DNA of 64,000 nucleotides. Origin: Trichomonas vaginalis G3 (taxonomy: Eukaryota > Parabasalia > Trichomonadida > Trichomonadidae). A model generated the notes under the pieces. It was not told where the DNA came from. It did not search any database and saw nothing but the letters and a program-made list of their open reading frames with translations. Position numbers and translations under genes: made by a program. Shown piece by piece: positions 42,994-53,271 of the stretch (positions within the stretch are counted from its first letter, which is position 1; each line of letters begins with the position of its first letter). The stretch lies in the NCBI RefSeq assembly GCF_026262505.1, contig NC_067205.1, positions 8,246,001-8,310,000 on the forward strand. The letters run 5' to 3'.

Positions 42994-43756
42994 AGAAATG
43001 TTAAAAATTCAGGGTTACATATGTGAAAAGAAGTCACGAACAAATGAAGGTCATAAGATTCAGCACATAATTCTGAATTGAATGGTGTGTCATACATGTC
43101 AAGCCGTCAAGAATTGAAGGAGATACGAGGCTATAAAGATTTTGGATATTTTCTGACACACACCCTGAGGGAAAAGTGACAAAACACGACGATAGAAAAA
43201 AGTGACAAAATGGGAGAAAGTTGTTCCCCGACCAAAATGCAATCATGTCGAAAAAGTGACATTTGTAAAGTTAGACGATAGGATTTCCTGAAAAAATACA
43301 AGACTTGTTCTGAATCAGGACAAGATTTGTCTTGAAAAAATACAAGACTTGTCTTGAATCAGGACAATTGTTCTCAAATTTGAGAACTTTACAAGAAAAA
43401 CTGACTAAAAAGTGCAAGACTTGTTCTGAATCAGGACAAGATTTGTCTTGAAAAAATACAAGACTTGTTCTGAAAAAATACAAGACTTGTTCTGAAAAAA
43501 TACAAGACTTGTCTTGAATCAGGACAAAACTTTACAAAATGTAAACTTTACATAACCGTTTCTATCGTACATGATATTTAGTTGACATTGTAAACTATCT
43601 TCATGTAAAGTATGGCGGTTTGAAACCGTCGGGAACCTTCACTTTTTTGACGAACTTTCCGCAGCAATTTTTAAAATTTGTGAAAACTCAACGGTTTGAC
43701 ACGTGCCATATGTCATTTTACTCAGAATTTTGTGCTGAATTCAGCAAAAATAATGT
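42994..43756. repeat. Non-coding region with ACAAGACTTGTYCTGAA repeats
   Basis: From 43285 to 43530 a core TACAAGACTTGTTCTGAA or its TGTCTTGAA variant recurs about seven times, mixed with ATCAGGACAA and partial inverted copies (ACAAGATTTGTCTTG). Before it, GTGACAAAA motifs occur at about 43175, 43200 and 43255. After it, TTTACAAAATGTAAACTTTACATAACCG resembles element-terminal sequence. No gene was seen. Confidence 0.6.
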
Positions 43757-43806
43757 TTATGTTAGCATGTTAGATCTAACACGTTTTCTAACCTCTTTTC
43801 TAACAT
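43757..43806. repeat. TTAGATCTAA palindrome, left of the 312-residue gene
   Basis: The core TGTTAGATCTAACA is flanked by ATGTTAGC and TTTTCTAACC/TTTTCTAACAT arms. An inverted copy lies at 44852-44902 on the other side of the gene. Relative to the other family members, the arms read GTTAGA instead of GGTAGA throughout, so the pair evolved together. Confidence 0.8.
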
Positions 43807-43812
43807 AACTAT

Positions 43813-44751
43813 TTACAAGCGTTTTACATGGTATATGTTGCGATGGTTCATGACTTTAAACAGTTTTGTAGCTTCTATTTCTTCTTTTAGTACATCGAAT
43901 GTTTTAACAATGCCGAAGGTTTCTTTATATTTCTTCTTGACGTCAGATAGAAGGAAATCGTCAGCAGTTGGATAATTTTTGTTCAGAAATGCTAACATGT
44001 CCATTTTATCTTCTGCTGGCTTCTCTACTTCTTTCTTTAAGTCAGCATAGTCGTTTCTCATTCTTTCTATCTCTTTGACGGAGTAGTTATATTTCCTCAT
44101 CGCTGCCTTACATTTTGAACATTGCGGGTTCATTTTTGCGTTATACATTGAAATTTGACCTGCTAAAACAACTAAGGCGTCAATTGCTCTCTTCATCTCA
44201 AACATAGCGGGTCTTAGTTGTTCGTTCCATACTTTGCCTCTTCTATCTTTATCTCTTATTTCCCAAACACATTCAGCAACTAATGAAACAAAGTTATCGT
44301 AGGTCTTAAATTCTTCAGATTTATATATGTCAGAAACATTCTTATAAACCATGTCGCAATCTTTGTCCATAACTTTATGGTTGCAATGAAAACCAAGGAA
44401 TTCATAATTTACTTTACGTATGAACTTCTTTATTTCTACTGAGTCAGTTGTTTTGACTTCAATTTCGTCGAATTCAGGAATAGTTAGTTTTTGTTGTTGG
44501 ATTTCAGGCAATTTGGGTAAATGGTCAATAATGTCCTGCATTTCATAAAGATACTGTTCATTTGTTTCATCTTTCGCACTACAGTCTAAATTACTTGTTA
44601 AAAGTTCTTGCTTTATCTTCTGGATTTTTGTTTCGAAAGTATATGAAGAAGGAATGAAGCTTTTCATCTCTACTAACATAGATGTTGGATTCATGACTAA
44701 CGAGTTTGGTGCTGTAGTTTGAATTGTTGTTGTGCCGATTGTTGAAATCAT
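43813..44751 (-). CDS. Unrecognised 312-residue protein between inverted palindromes
   Basis: A whole frame. The N-terminus is Thr/Ser-rich (MISTIGTTTIQTT) and resembles the start encoded after the leader of the KilA-N gene at 42105-42928. The middle is helical, with a possible zinc knuckle CSKCKAAM and an upstream FHCNHKVMDKDC. The C-terminus is a coiled coil. The gene lies between inverted palindromes 43757-43806 and 44852-44902, and its leader nearly equals that of 27451-28265. It may be an exchangeable accessory cassette. Function unknown. Confidence 0.55.
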   Translation of the reverse strand: MISTIGTTTIQTTAPNSLVMNPTSMLVEMKSFIPSSYTFETKIQKIKQELLTSNLDCSAKDETNEQYLYEMQDIIDHLPKLPEIQQQKLTIPEFDEIEVKTTDSVEIKKFIRKVNYEFLGFHCNHKVMDKDCDMVYKNVSDIYKSEEFKTYDNFVSLVAECVWEIRDKDRRGKVWNEQLRPAMFEMKRAIDALVVLAGQISMYNAKMNPQCSKCKAAMRKYNYSVKEIERMRNDYADLKKEVEKPAEDKMDMLAFLNKNYPTADDFLLSDVKKKYKETFGIVKTFDVLKEEIEATKLFKVMNHRNIYHVKRL

Positions 44752-44754
44752 ATC

Positions 44755-44808
44755 TTTACATACAAGATAAAAATTTTTCTTAGAAAAAAATTAGCGTTAT
44801 TTTTCTTT
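44755..44808 (-). promoter_or_regulatory. Duplicated 5' leader (type 2), also at 28274-28323
   Basis: The plus-strand stretch ACATACAAGATAAAAATTTT then AGAAAAAAATTAGCGTTATT is nearly identical to that before the KilA-N copy A gene in the outer Maverick, although the proteins downstream are unrelated by eye. Confidence 0.5.
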
Positions 44809-44851
44809 CATAAGGAAATGTCAAAAATTCATGATTTTCGAGAGTTTTAGA

Positions 44852-44902
44852 CCATGTTAGAAAAGTGGTTAGAAAACGTGTTAGATCTAACATTCTAACA
44901 TA
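44852..44902. repeat. TTAGATCTAA palindrome, right of the 312-residue gene
   Basis: Inverted copy of 43757-43806, followed by AAACATTATTTTTGG, the same flank seen beside the palindromes at 28802 and 29636. Confidence 0.8.
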
Positions 44903-44984
44903 AACATTATTTTTGGTGTAAATATGAAAACATTAATATCATGACTGTTCTCATTCATGTCTGATTTACATCTAATGAAAAAGT

Positions 44985-46071
44985 TTAGAAGAATTTTCTT
45001 ATTCTTTCTGGCATATTTTTGTCTTTCCAGTACTCCCGCTCTAATGGTCCCAGATGTGTTGGCTTTGACTCTCTCAAGTTCTTAGATGGTATAACATCTT
45101 CAACACCTCCTTCATATCTTACTTTATAAGTGTCATCGTTTGTGTTGTAGCCAAGTATTTCAATAACCACTCCTCGCTTTGCTTCGTCAATGGTTTCAGC
45201 AAGTTTGCCATTACTACTTTCAACTAATTTATGACGAGGGTAAAATGCTATGGAGTCGTCAGCAGCTTTTATAAGATATCCATTACCTTGCGTAGAGTCT
45301 ACGATATAATAGTTTCTACTTAACCTTAAACGTTTCTTTGTCAACGGTTTGTCGTCAAGAACTACACGAACTTTTGTACCAGGAATGAGGGTAAATTGTG
45401 TTGAATTTCTGATATTTTGTGTTTGGCTTCGTTTCTTTTGTATATACTTTTCTTCTTGTTGTTGTGTCATTGAATTTGGTGTATGTCCTGTTGTAGAATG
45501 TGTTGAGGAATTATATACTTCGAGAAAATGTTTCATTGTTTCTTCGGTAAAGTCTCGCTCTTGATTTAAATCTCTGAGCGTTCTTATGAAGCGGTTTATG
45601 ATGCCGAGTATGTTATGGTTATGGTCTTCAGTAGTGTAGTGAGTTATGTTATGCTTAATGAGAAAATTCTGTGATTTCATTGCTGAGGTATGCACTGTCT
45701 TGGTCTGATGTTAAAGTACTTGGGCTATGTTCTGCTACAAACTTTTGTAAAACTCTTAACACTTCACGAGTTCCTTTATTTTTCATTGGATATGCATATG
45801 CTTTACGAGTGTTAACATTAATGAAGATGAGGAATGGTTTATGTCCTCCTTTTCTGCTTTGAATGAGAGTGTCAAATTGGTATGCGTCAGGAGCGTTGGA
45901 GTAAATTGGTAAAAAGTAGTCGTAAGGGTTTATTTTTGTTTGATGTACAACATTTTTGTCAAAGAACCTTTTCACTTCAGCTCTGTTAGTAAATCCCCAA
46001 CTCTTTGCAGCTTCATTGAATTTCTTAAATGACCTCCATGGATGTTGTTCGAATACTTCTTTCAAGCTCAT
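44985..46071 (-). pseudogene. Retroviral-type integrase (c-integrase) of the inner Maverick
   Basis: The rve core is visible through AYQFDTLIQSRKGGHKPFLI and TLTSDQDSAYLS, and a distal region NRFIRTLRDLN. A C-terminal chromodomain-like part (VVIEILGYNTNDDTYKVRYE) follows. This enzyme inserts the element and makes the 5-bp duplication. It is broken about once. The ATG follows a TTTATTTTTACATAA leader. Confidence 0.85.
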
Positions 46072-46111
46072 TTATGTAAAAATAAAGATTTTATTCTAGG
46101 CTCAAGCGCGT

Positions 46112-49100
46112 TCATTGAACGCGGTACCATGCAAATACAGTCACAAATGGTGGCATGTAATCTGCACCCAAGCCTGTTGGATTTGTTGTGAAAGTATGGG
46201 CATGATTTCCTGCGGTTCCACAGAAAATACCTGCGCTTGAATCTACTGGGTCACTTGAAATATCATATCTATGCATTCCCTGTCTATCCGAACCTGCTGC
46301 AAGATTTGTATAACCTCTTTTTGTTATTGAATGTGAATGACTACCTGTTGTGTTTGTAGTTCCTGTATGAGTGTGCGGTGGAAGGTTTGCTTCAGTAATT
46401 TTCTTCGAACCTCCTGTTTGCTTTGAAGAGTTAGCACAGTATAAGAATTTGTCTACAATCTGCTGCCATGTACCAAAACCTAAAACTGTTGCTGGATTTG
46501 TTGAGTTCATTGAAGTATAAATAGAGCCTATAGGATATAATGTTTGAAGAATCTGAGTCTTTAATGTTTGAAGCTCTGTTTTGTCTGCTTTCTTGTCATA
46601 TAAATCTTGAGCAGTGAATTTAATATTATGTTCATCCTTCATGACATAAACATCTTTACATCTAATGTTTTTCATCGTCGTTATGTTGTCATCCGATGTT
46701 AAACCTTGTGGAAAGTTAGGAGGTTTACAATATAATGCATCCCCACCAGTTCCTTCAACCGTTCCTTCAATACTTTCTATAGCAACAGTTGTAAAACTTG
46801 TATGTGTATGAGTCTTATTTGCTTTCTTCTCTAACATTGCTGGTAGTTCATGTGTTTCAAAGTTTCTGACATGACCTTCGATATTCATACATTTGTTATT
46901 TAAGGAGTTTAGTGTATCTTTTACGCTTGTACTTGGATTCTCTAAAGGTGCACTTGAACCAAGGGTATAGTTCAATATTATGTCGTCTGCTCTAACAGTA
47001 GTGAAGGATTTATGTGTATGGTTCTTGTCAGCTTTACTGTCTAATGTAGCTTGAAGTTCATTTATATCGGAGATGTTGTGTTTATGAGATTTCAAAACTT
47101 TGTTCATTGCTTCGAGTTCAACTTTGTCAGCTTTACTTTTAATAGCATCTTCAAACGTTATTTTTGCCTTAACTCTCAAAGTAAATCTTGGTTCAACTAA
47201 TACACCGTTAACATTGAAAGTAGAGGCATAAATTTCACCGGTATAACCAAATGCTTCTGGTGCTTTAGCTACATCATACTGTACAGTACAGCTTATGTCA
47301 TAACCTTTAGCACGAATGTATTTATATCTTCTTTCATTAACATTTTTTGTCTTCGCTTCATCACTTCGTGTTAAATATCCATGGTAGTCCGTTATAATCT
47401 GTTCGTCTGAAGTTATATAATGAACATGGTTCTTGTCCGCTTTACTATTTAATGTAGCTTGAAGTTCATTTATATCGGAGATATTGTGTTTATGAGATTT
47501 CAAAACTTTGTTCATTGCGTCAAGTTCATTTTTATCTGTTTTACTATTTAATGTAGCTTGAAGTTCATTTATATCGGAGATATTGTGTTTATGTTCTTTA
47601 TCTGCTTTTTCGGCTAATTTCTCTTCTATCTCATTTATTTCAAGTTCATGCCTACCACCACCTCCCGAAGAAGTATTTTTCTTCAGCTCTTGAAGAACGT
47701 CCACTTCGCCATCTTTGGTGTCAATAATGAGACTTTGAGTTAAAACCTTTCCTGTCTTAATGGATGTTTGTAAAACTTCTTCTTCACCGTGTTCGGGGTC
47801 ATGGTCGTCATCATATCTTGTGAAATCAGAGATGTTGTCATACATTAAGCATATCTGTCTCAAAAGTTCTGCTATTTGAAACTGGAACGAAAGATATACA
47901 GAACTTTCATCATCTCCTAAAGTCAAGTCTGCTTTCTTAAGTATTTCTTGAATGTATGCAATGAGAACAGAGTACCTTGGAAAATATTCGAACAATATTT
48001 CATTAGCTGTTGGTTTTGGTGGTTCTTTTGGAGTTTCTGTTGTTTCAGTTCCTTCTGTAGGTTCTGTTGGAGTTTCTGCATCTCTTGACTTCAATGCTCT
48101 TGCTCTCAAAGACCTAAATGTTAGAGCACCGGGTTTTACAAAGGACTTTATAAATGCTTTAATAGTTCCTGGTAAGTTATTGTTAGCATTAAGTAAGTTC
48201 CTTATGCTTCCATCATGTACGTCCATAGCACTATGTAAAAAATCTATACTTTTCTTGTAGTCAGCAATAGACTGACTGTGATTTTTTAAAGATTTGTCAA
48301 TACCTTTAAGCCAATCTTCATGCATGTCTGATACTGAGCCAAGAATATCATTTGCTTCCTTTAGTGTATTTTGTGCTTGTCGTAAAGTATCCAATCCCGT
48401 ACGTGCATTGTTTGCTATACGTCTTACAGTATCTATTTGACTCCTTGTTTCTTGCATCCAACCAGATAAAGTTTTAATAGTATCCGAACCATTTGAAATG
48501 AAGTTCAAAGCATTTTTAACGTCATTTAAAACTTCTTCACCAAGTACCGCCCATATCTTTCCGATTTGGTATTGAAGAACTCCATATGAAGCAGCTGTTA
48601 AACCAGTATTTATAAGGTCCCATATCCATGATTTAGCAGTTTTTCCATCCTTTCCATCCAAACCGTTCTCGCCTTGAGGTCCTTGTATTCCTTGTATTCC
48701 TTGTATTCCTTGTGGTCCTTGAGGTCCTTGAGGTCCTTGAGGTCCGGTGTCACCCTTCTCTCCTTTCAGTTCATCTTTATGTTCGTTATAATATTCTAAT
48801 GTCATAAGGTGTACATCATTACTGCTACCAGCAACGCCAAGAATTTGTTTCTCATTCATGACTAAATTCTTTAGGCATTTAATGTTGTCGTCAAATCGAA
48901 AGCTCTTTAACAATTCAATGAGAACATTCAGTACTTTCACTAATGAGGCATCTACTGTAGAATTTATATATTGCACCGTTCCATCATTTATGATAGGAAC
49001 CTTGCTTGTTGTAATGAATGGGTCATAAGTGTTAAAAGTATCGAAATCAATGACTTTTTTAGTTTTTCCATCGTCAATGACTAAATCATTGCCTTCAATG

Positions 49101-49180
49101 GTTAAAGTTGAGTTTTCGTTTACTAGTTCATGTGCTCTTCTTGCTTCATTTGTTTCATACGCATATGCAGCAATAGTCAT
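46112..49180 (-). CDS. Long fiber: collagen-like repeats and phage tail-fiber-like C-terminus
   Basis: A 1022-residue whole frame. The N-terminal head (about 1-135) is followed by collagen-type G-x-y repeats (GPQGPQGPQGIQGIQGIQ, about 143-175) and a helical stalk (about 190-370). Repeats of HNISDINELQATLNSK with H-x-H pairs come next. The C-terminal 140 residues resemble bacteriophage receptor-binding tips: PIGSIYTSMN, GTWQQIVDKFLYCA, LPPHTHTG, and a final MPPFVTVFAWYR. A trimeric attachment fiber is the best reading. The gene is divergent from the penton-like gene, with 17 bp between the starts. Confidence 0.85.
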   Translation of the reverse strand: MTIAAYAYETNEARRAHELVNENSTLTIEGNDLVIDDGKTKKVIDFDTFNTYDPFITTSKVPIINDGTVQYINSTVDASLVKVLNVLIELLKSFRFDDNIKCLKNLVMNEKQILGVAGSSNDVHLMTLEYYNEHKDELKGEKGDTGPQGPQGPQGPQGIQGIQGIQGPQGENGLDGKDGKTAKSWIWDLINTGLTAASYGVLQYQIGKIWAVLGEEVLNDVKNALNFISNGSDTIKTLSGWMQETRSQIDTVRRIANNARTGLDTLRQAQNTLKEANDILGSVSDMHEDWLKGIDKSLKNHSQSIADYKKSIDFLHSAMDVHDGSIRNLLNANNNLPGTIKAFIKSFVKPGALTFRSLRARALKSRDAETPTEPTEGTETTETPKEPPKPTANEILFEYFPRYSVLIAYIQEILKKADLTLGDDESSVYLSFQFQIAELLRQICLMYDNISDFTRYDDDHDPEHGEEEVLQTSIKTGKVLTQSLIIDTKDGEVDVLQELKKNTSSGGGGRHELEINEIEEKLAEKADKEHKHNISDINELQATLNSKTDKNELDAMNKVLKSHKHNISDINELQATLNSKADKNHVHYITSDEQIITDYHGYLTRSDEAKTKNVNERRYKYIRAKGYDISCTVQYDVAKAPEAFGYTGEIYASTFNVNGVLVEPRFTLRVKAKITFEDAIKSKADKVELEAMNKVLKSHKHNISDINELQATLDSKADKNHTHKSFTTVRADDIILNYTLGSSAPLENPSTSVKDTLNSLNNKCMNIEGHVRNFETHELPAMLEKKANKTHTHTSFTTVAIESIEGTVEGTGGDALYCKPPNFPQGLTSDDNITTMKNIRCKDVYVMKDEHNIKFTAQDLYDKKADKTELQTLKTQILQTLYPIGSIYTSMNSTNPATVLGFGTWQQIVDKFLYCANSSKQTGGSKKITEANLPPHTHTGTTNTTGSHSHSITKRGYTNLAAGSDRQGMHRYDISSDPVDSSAGIFCGTAGNHAHTFTTNPTGLGADYMPPFVTVFAWYRVQ

Positions 49181-49197
49181 ATTTTAATGAGAATAAA

Positions 49198-49962
49198 ATG
49201 TTGTTCTATTTGCAAAGTACAGACCCAAACGAATACGGGACAGTAAAGCTACAAACAAACTTAGGTCTTCAGAATGAAGCGCTTGCTTTCAGAGTTGTTG
49301 ACTTCAATACTATCGCAACTTTTGTCATAACAGATGAAACAGATTTCATAGAGATTGAAATAGATGACAAAAGAAGTTTTATAACATTTCCTAACAGAGC
49401 AGAGTATAGAATAGATAAAATTGCTGGAGTCATAGGTACTCTCATAAATGAAGAAACTATTGACAACATAGATGTCGAACTCTCTTCTGAGGGAACATTG
49501 AAGTTCAGTAGCAAGAAAGAGTTCAAGATAACACGAATGAGTCATAGAGTACAACTTCTTTTGGGTGCATACCATATGACATTTCCTTTGAAAAGTGTTG
49601 ACAAAACGATTGAGATGAAATCTGTTCCATACGTATGTTATGGTAATTGTTTATACATTGAGTCTAAAATAGCTAATGTCACAGGCATTTCAGGAGTTAA
49701 TAGTAAAGGTTCAGTAGAGTATAAATCTTTCTGTTATGCAGTCAATTCAATGTTCATTCCAAACGTTCCTGTCATAGCAACTCATTTAGGTAAATGGGTT
49801 CGCATTAGTCCTCATAATTTGAAAGACATGCAATTCAGACTAGTTGACTTTCAGGGCGAGCCTGTAGAACTGAAGGCACCAGTGCGAATGACTGTTGAAG
49901 TTGACTTTTTAGAAAATATTAAATGCAACAGCTTACAAGAGAACTCAGAGCTAAAAATATAA
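49198..49962 (+). CDS. Candidate minor capsid (penton-like) protein
   Basis: A 254-residue whole frame, beta-rich, with the C-terminal pattern FRLVDFQGEPVELKAPVRMT also seen in 23547-24352. Length and pattern fit Maverick single jelly-roll penton proteins. It is divergent from the fiber gene, consistent with a vertex-and-fiber unit under one bidirectional promoter. The next gene overlaps its end by 40 bp. Confidence 0.55.
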   Translation: MLFYLQSTDPNEYGTVKLQTNLGLQNEALAFRVVDFNTIATFVITDETDFIEIEIDDKRSFITFPNRAEYRIDKIAGVIGTLINEETIDNIDVELSSEGTLKFSSKKEFKITRMSHRVQLLLGAYHMTFPLKSVDKTIEMKSVPYVCYGNCLYIESKIANVTGISGVNSKGSVEYKSFCYAVNSMFIPNVPVIATHLGKWVRISPHNLKDMQFRLVDFQGEPVELKAPVRMTVEVDFLENIKCNSLQENSELKI

Positions 49963-50192
49963 AGTATGAATGTTATGTATTAGGTCATGAACTTTGGTTG
50001 TTGCTGTTTGATGAAACAAATGAGTTAGTTATGTCAGTCAAGAGAACAGAAAAAGGCGTCAAAGGCGCCGAGCGCAAAGCGCTATATTGTGTTAGTGAAA
50101 ACTGCACCAAGTCAATAAGATTAGGTTTGCATTATGAAGATGAGTTCGATACTGTTGAAGAAGTTTTGGATAGATATTACAAATTGCTTTAA
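49923..50192 (+). CDS. Small protein overlapping the penton-like gene
   Basis: 89 residues from the ATG at 49923, whole. It contains YECYVLGHELWLLLFDETNE and a basic stretch encoded by a GC-rich palindromic string (GGCGCCGAGCGCAAAGCGC, 50061-50079) that looks inserted. It overlaps 4 bp with the end of the converging gene. Function unknown. Confidence 0.5.
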   Translation: MQQLTRELRAKNIKYECYVLGHELWLLLFDETNELVMSVKRTEKGVKGAERKALYCVSENCTKSIRLGLHYEDEFDTVEEVLDRYYKLL

Positions 50193-50838
50193 TTTACTAA
50201 AACATATTTCAAGCAAAGTTTATATTCTGTTGAAAGTTTTGTATACTCGTTCGAATATTTATACTTAAACTCAACTCCTGTAGTTCCTGGTGTTTCAATG
50301 ATGCGGATGTTACCTATTTTCATGAATAGTGGAGTTTGACCACAGCATTCGATTTCAGGGTCGAGATAGTCAATGACACATTGTTTCCCTGTTATTCGTG
50401 ATATAACATTTTCAAGGTCCTCCTTTGTTAGAATTATTTGGTTCTTACTTATAAGATTTGTCAAAAGCTTCTTATCGTCTTTGAGTAAATTGTTTGGTAT
50501 AACTGAAGAAGGTAATGGTCTACGTTATCTGAAGGATTTGTTTGAACATTTGTGTAAGGGTTGTCGTTGGCTTCTCTTGAAAGAATTTGGTCCAGTGGTG
50601 GATACTCTAACTTAACATCTGATGTAGCGTTAGCGTTTGAAGCTGAGTTTAAATTCACGGCGCCATGCTCCATGATGGGCTCTTTGAGCCCTCCCGACTT
50701 AAGTTCTGGTTCTTTTTCTTTCAAACACTCTGAACTATAGTTCTTTATGACAATATTGTTTGTCGTTCGTGAGTCAACATTTGATGTTGGTTCAATTGGA
50801 ACATTAACGGCACCAGCTAAGATGGATTTGCTTCTCAT
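50189..50838 (-). pseudogene. Conserved Maverick protein, homologue of 22964-23542
   Basis: A variable N-terminal part and a conserved C-terminal part with DPEIECCGQ, matching the outer Maverick gene. It is broken about once. A GC-rich palindromic string (GGCGCCATGCTCCATGATGG region, 50659-50690) lies in the variable part. The leader TTTTTATTCTATATGAA precedes the ATG. Function unknown. Confidence 0.5.
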
Positions 50839-50863
50839 TTCATATAGAATAAAAACCTTTTAT

Positions 50864-51265
50864 ATGTATGAAATGAACAATATACTCGACAAGGGTTTGA
50901 ATGTAAAGCTAACGAATGAAAATATTGTTGAATTCACTGAGACAGGTGCTGTGTATAAAGATGTAGAACTACTGAACAAAAGAGCTAAGGGAAGAAGCAG
51001 GAACATGAACAAAGGGTGGAAGCCTATAAAAATTTATGTCAATGATGGCTCAGGAGGTTCAAACATAAAGTATGCAGAAAGTTATAGAGTTTATGCTCTC
51101 AAAGGTGAAAAGCCTTCATTTAAGAACAGCTATTCTAACGCATATCCTCAAAAGCTAACGGATGGGGAAGTGGATGATATGAATGACAGCAAAAATATTA
51201 ACAGAAATGGCGACAGAGATGCATGGAATTTGTTTACCATCAGTCAATTGAAGGTTAAACTTTAA
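50864..51265 (+). CDS. Unrecognised 133-residue protein
   Basis: The ATG at 50864 (MYEMNNILDKG) is chosen because upstream codons overlap the divergent gene. A whole frame, basic in the middle (KRAKGRSRNMNKGWKPIKIY), ending in a beta strand. It converges with and overlaps the ATPase gene by 4 bp. No family recognised. Confidence 0.5.
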   Translation: MYEMNNILDKGLNVKLTNENIVEFTETGAVYKDVELLNKRAKGRSRNMNKGWKPIKIYVNDGSGGSNIKYAESYRVYALKGEKPSFKNSYSNAYPQKLTDGEVDDMNDSKNINRNGDRDAWNLFTISQLKVKL

Positions 51266-52149
51266 AACAATGTTGGTCGTTCCCATGGAATATTTTTGAC
51301 TTTAATGGTATTAGTCATGATATGAATCTCAAGGTATGAACGAGGAGAGATGAGAGACTTATATGCTTCCCAAATTTCTTCAAAAGGTAATGTTATACCT
51401 GACTGTTTCCAAATGAGTTCAATATCATAGCGTGAGAAACCTTGAAAGATAACGAAGTCAGTTATGAGACGTTTTATGTTTAAAGCTAAAAACCTCCATG
51501 TTTGCATAAGTATTGCTACAGTTAAATGGTAATGTCTGACTTTAGTTATGATGTTAGCTAATGGTGAGTCAGGCTTTGAAACTAAACCTTTTCCGGCGAA
51601 GTCGTCGCAAACTAACAAAGTATTTGAAGGATATTTTTTGAAGGGGTATTTTGAAAGTTTTGACAGAATGTAGTTTGTAAGTCGTTTCATATCGTAAACT
51701 CCTGAGTACTGACGTAAGTGGTGTTTGTCAATAATTCTTTCCATCTCCTCAGAAGTCTTTTGCATTCCTGACTGTATAAATTCAACGATGGCATAATATT
51801 TCCTCTTACGTCGAATGTAACGTTGAAGAAATTCAATGAGTTCACTGTCTGGAACTTTAACGACAGAGGCTTGAACTTTTGACATAAATGTTTTCGCTGT
51901 TGAGTCCATAGAGTCTGAAGTTGCTGATATAATGATTTGGTCATAGTAAGAGTCGTTTCCTAAACGCTCTGTTATGAGTATATGACGAATGAGGTTAAAT
52001 GTCTTACCTGAACCCATCTTTCCACAATAGAAATACACACCATTTGAACAGAACTCATAATCTTTGCTGAAAGGAAGAATAAGAGAACTGTTGAGCTTTT
52101 CACTGCTTTCATTCATGTCTTCATCTACGTCATGTATTAAATGCTTCAT
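51262..52149 (-). CDS. Genome-packaging ATPase (FtsK/HerA, A32-like)
   Basis: A 295-residue whole frame. Walker A GKMGSGKTF is at about residues 43-51, Walker B TLLVCDDFAG is at about 178-187, and a distal polar segment is TVAILMQTWRFL. Size and motif order fit Maverick and NCLDV packaging ATPases. The broken relative in the outer element is at 26520-27434. Confidence 0.85.
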   Translation of the reverse strand: MKHLIHDVDEDMNESSEKLNSSLILPFSKDYEFCSNGVYFYCGKMGSGKTFNLIRHILITERLGNDSYYDQIIISATSDSMDSTAKTFMSKVQASVVKVPDSELIEFLQRYIRRKRKYYAIVEFIQSGMQKTSEEMERIIDKHHLRQYSGVYDMKRLTNYILSKLSKYPFKKYPSNTLLVCDDFAGKGLVSKPDSPLANIITKVRHYHLTVAILMQTWRFLALNIKRLITDFVIFQGFSRYDIELIWKQSGITLPFEEIWEAYKSLISPRSYLEIHIMTNTIKVKNIPWERPTLF

Positions 52150-52167
52150 TTTATCTCCATTAAAAAT

Positions 52168-53045
52168 GCAAGTCAGAAATATTCAGAACATAGCACCGAG
52201 TCTAACTGACAAGAGTATAAAGATATACTATGAACATTTATGATGAAACCAACCAAAATTCAAGAAAGTCAGTATACTTATGAATATCCAAGACACTGGG
52301 TAGAGTATGTAGGAGGTGAGAAAGCTATTGAAATCAGACAGGTTCGAAGTATTCCAGCAGGAAGAACAATATTATTGAAGAACTTTAATGTTTTGAGATA
52401 TAATGATGAAACAAGAAGCAAGATAGTTTCCTCTGTTGCTGTGTATGTGAACTTAGATACAGGAGATGACATGAAAGTTTTTAACACAAAGCTTCAAACG
52501 GTAGTGAGAGAACAACTGACTGCGGAAGGGCATCCATTACCTTCAGAAGTTACCATAGCATATAATTTTGAAACAAACTCAATAGATTTTAAAGTCATCT
52601 CTGCAAAGAAGTCAGGTTTACATTTAATGAAGCAGATGTATATTCGAATGAAAACTTCAAAGCTATTGCATGGTTAGATAATGACGATTGCTTTAAGAAA
52701 ATATTTAAATACAGTGACTCAAAGATGTCAATAGATGACCTTCGTGGAATGTTACCATCGACGTTTACAGTAGAAGGTTCAGCAGGATTGCTTACAAGAT
52801 TGTCAATTGGTGGTATTTGGTCTCGTGAGAACATTGTTATAAAATCCAGTATAAGTGAATTTGCTGAAGAATCTATATTATGTCTTTCAAACTACATGTA
52901 TTCGCCGCCGAAGCATTATAGTATAACAAACTTTGTCAGTAAGTTTAACATAAGACTTGTCGAACCTTCTTCAATGAAAGATGTTGTGCTACCTAAAGAC
53001 GGAAAGGATGGACTCATTATTGAGATGATTTTAATAGCATATTAA
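52168..53045 (+). pseudogene. Candidate structural protein, paralogue of 36424-37278
   Basis: About 290 codons, broken about two times. The C-terminus VLPKDGKDGLIIEMILIA matches FLPPDGKDCLYIEAQLLN of 36424-37278. Both are beta-rich. It is divergent from the ATPase. A minor virion role is possible. Confidence 0.45.
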
Positions 53046-53271
53046 ATGAGCTTGTTCTTGAAGGTCATTCATGATGAAATAACTGTTGTAGAAGATGTTA
53101 GCAATTGTTCAGACATTTTATTGAGAATAGATGAATATAAGAAATAAGTTTAGTAGACCGCAAAGCGGTGAGGGCGAAGCCCGTGAGAACGCTTATGTTT
53201 CATTGACTTTCTCCAGTAACGAGAACTTTTATGAGATAATATTGAAGAGAGATGATTTTAATATGGTGTAA
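53046..53271 (+). pseudogene. Small unrecognised frame
   Basis: A short coding stretch beginning MSLFLKVIHDEITV, broken about once. It contains the GC-rich palindromes CCGCAAAGCGG and GGGCGAAGCCC at 53158-53181. It lies 1 bp after the preceding gene's stop and ends at the next gene's start. Confidence 0.3.

Noticed and set aside
47952-48260. Plus-strand 102-residue hydrophobic frame inside the fiber gene
   Set aside because: Antisense of the threonine/proline-rich linker of the fiber; no leader or homologue.
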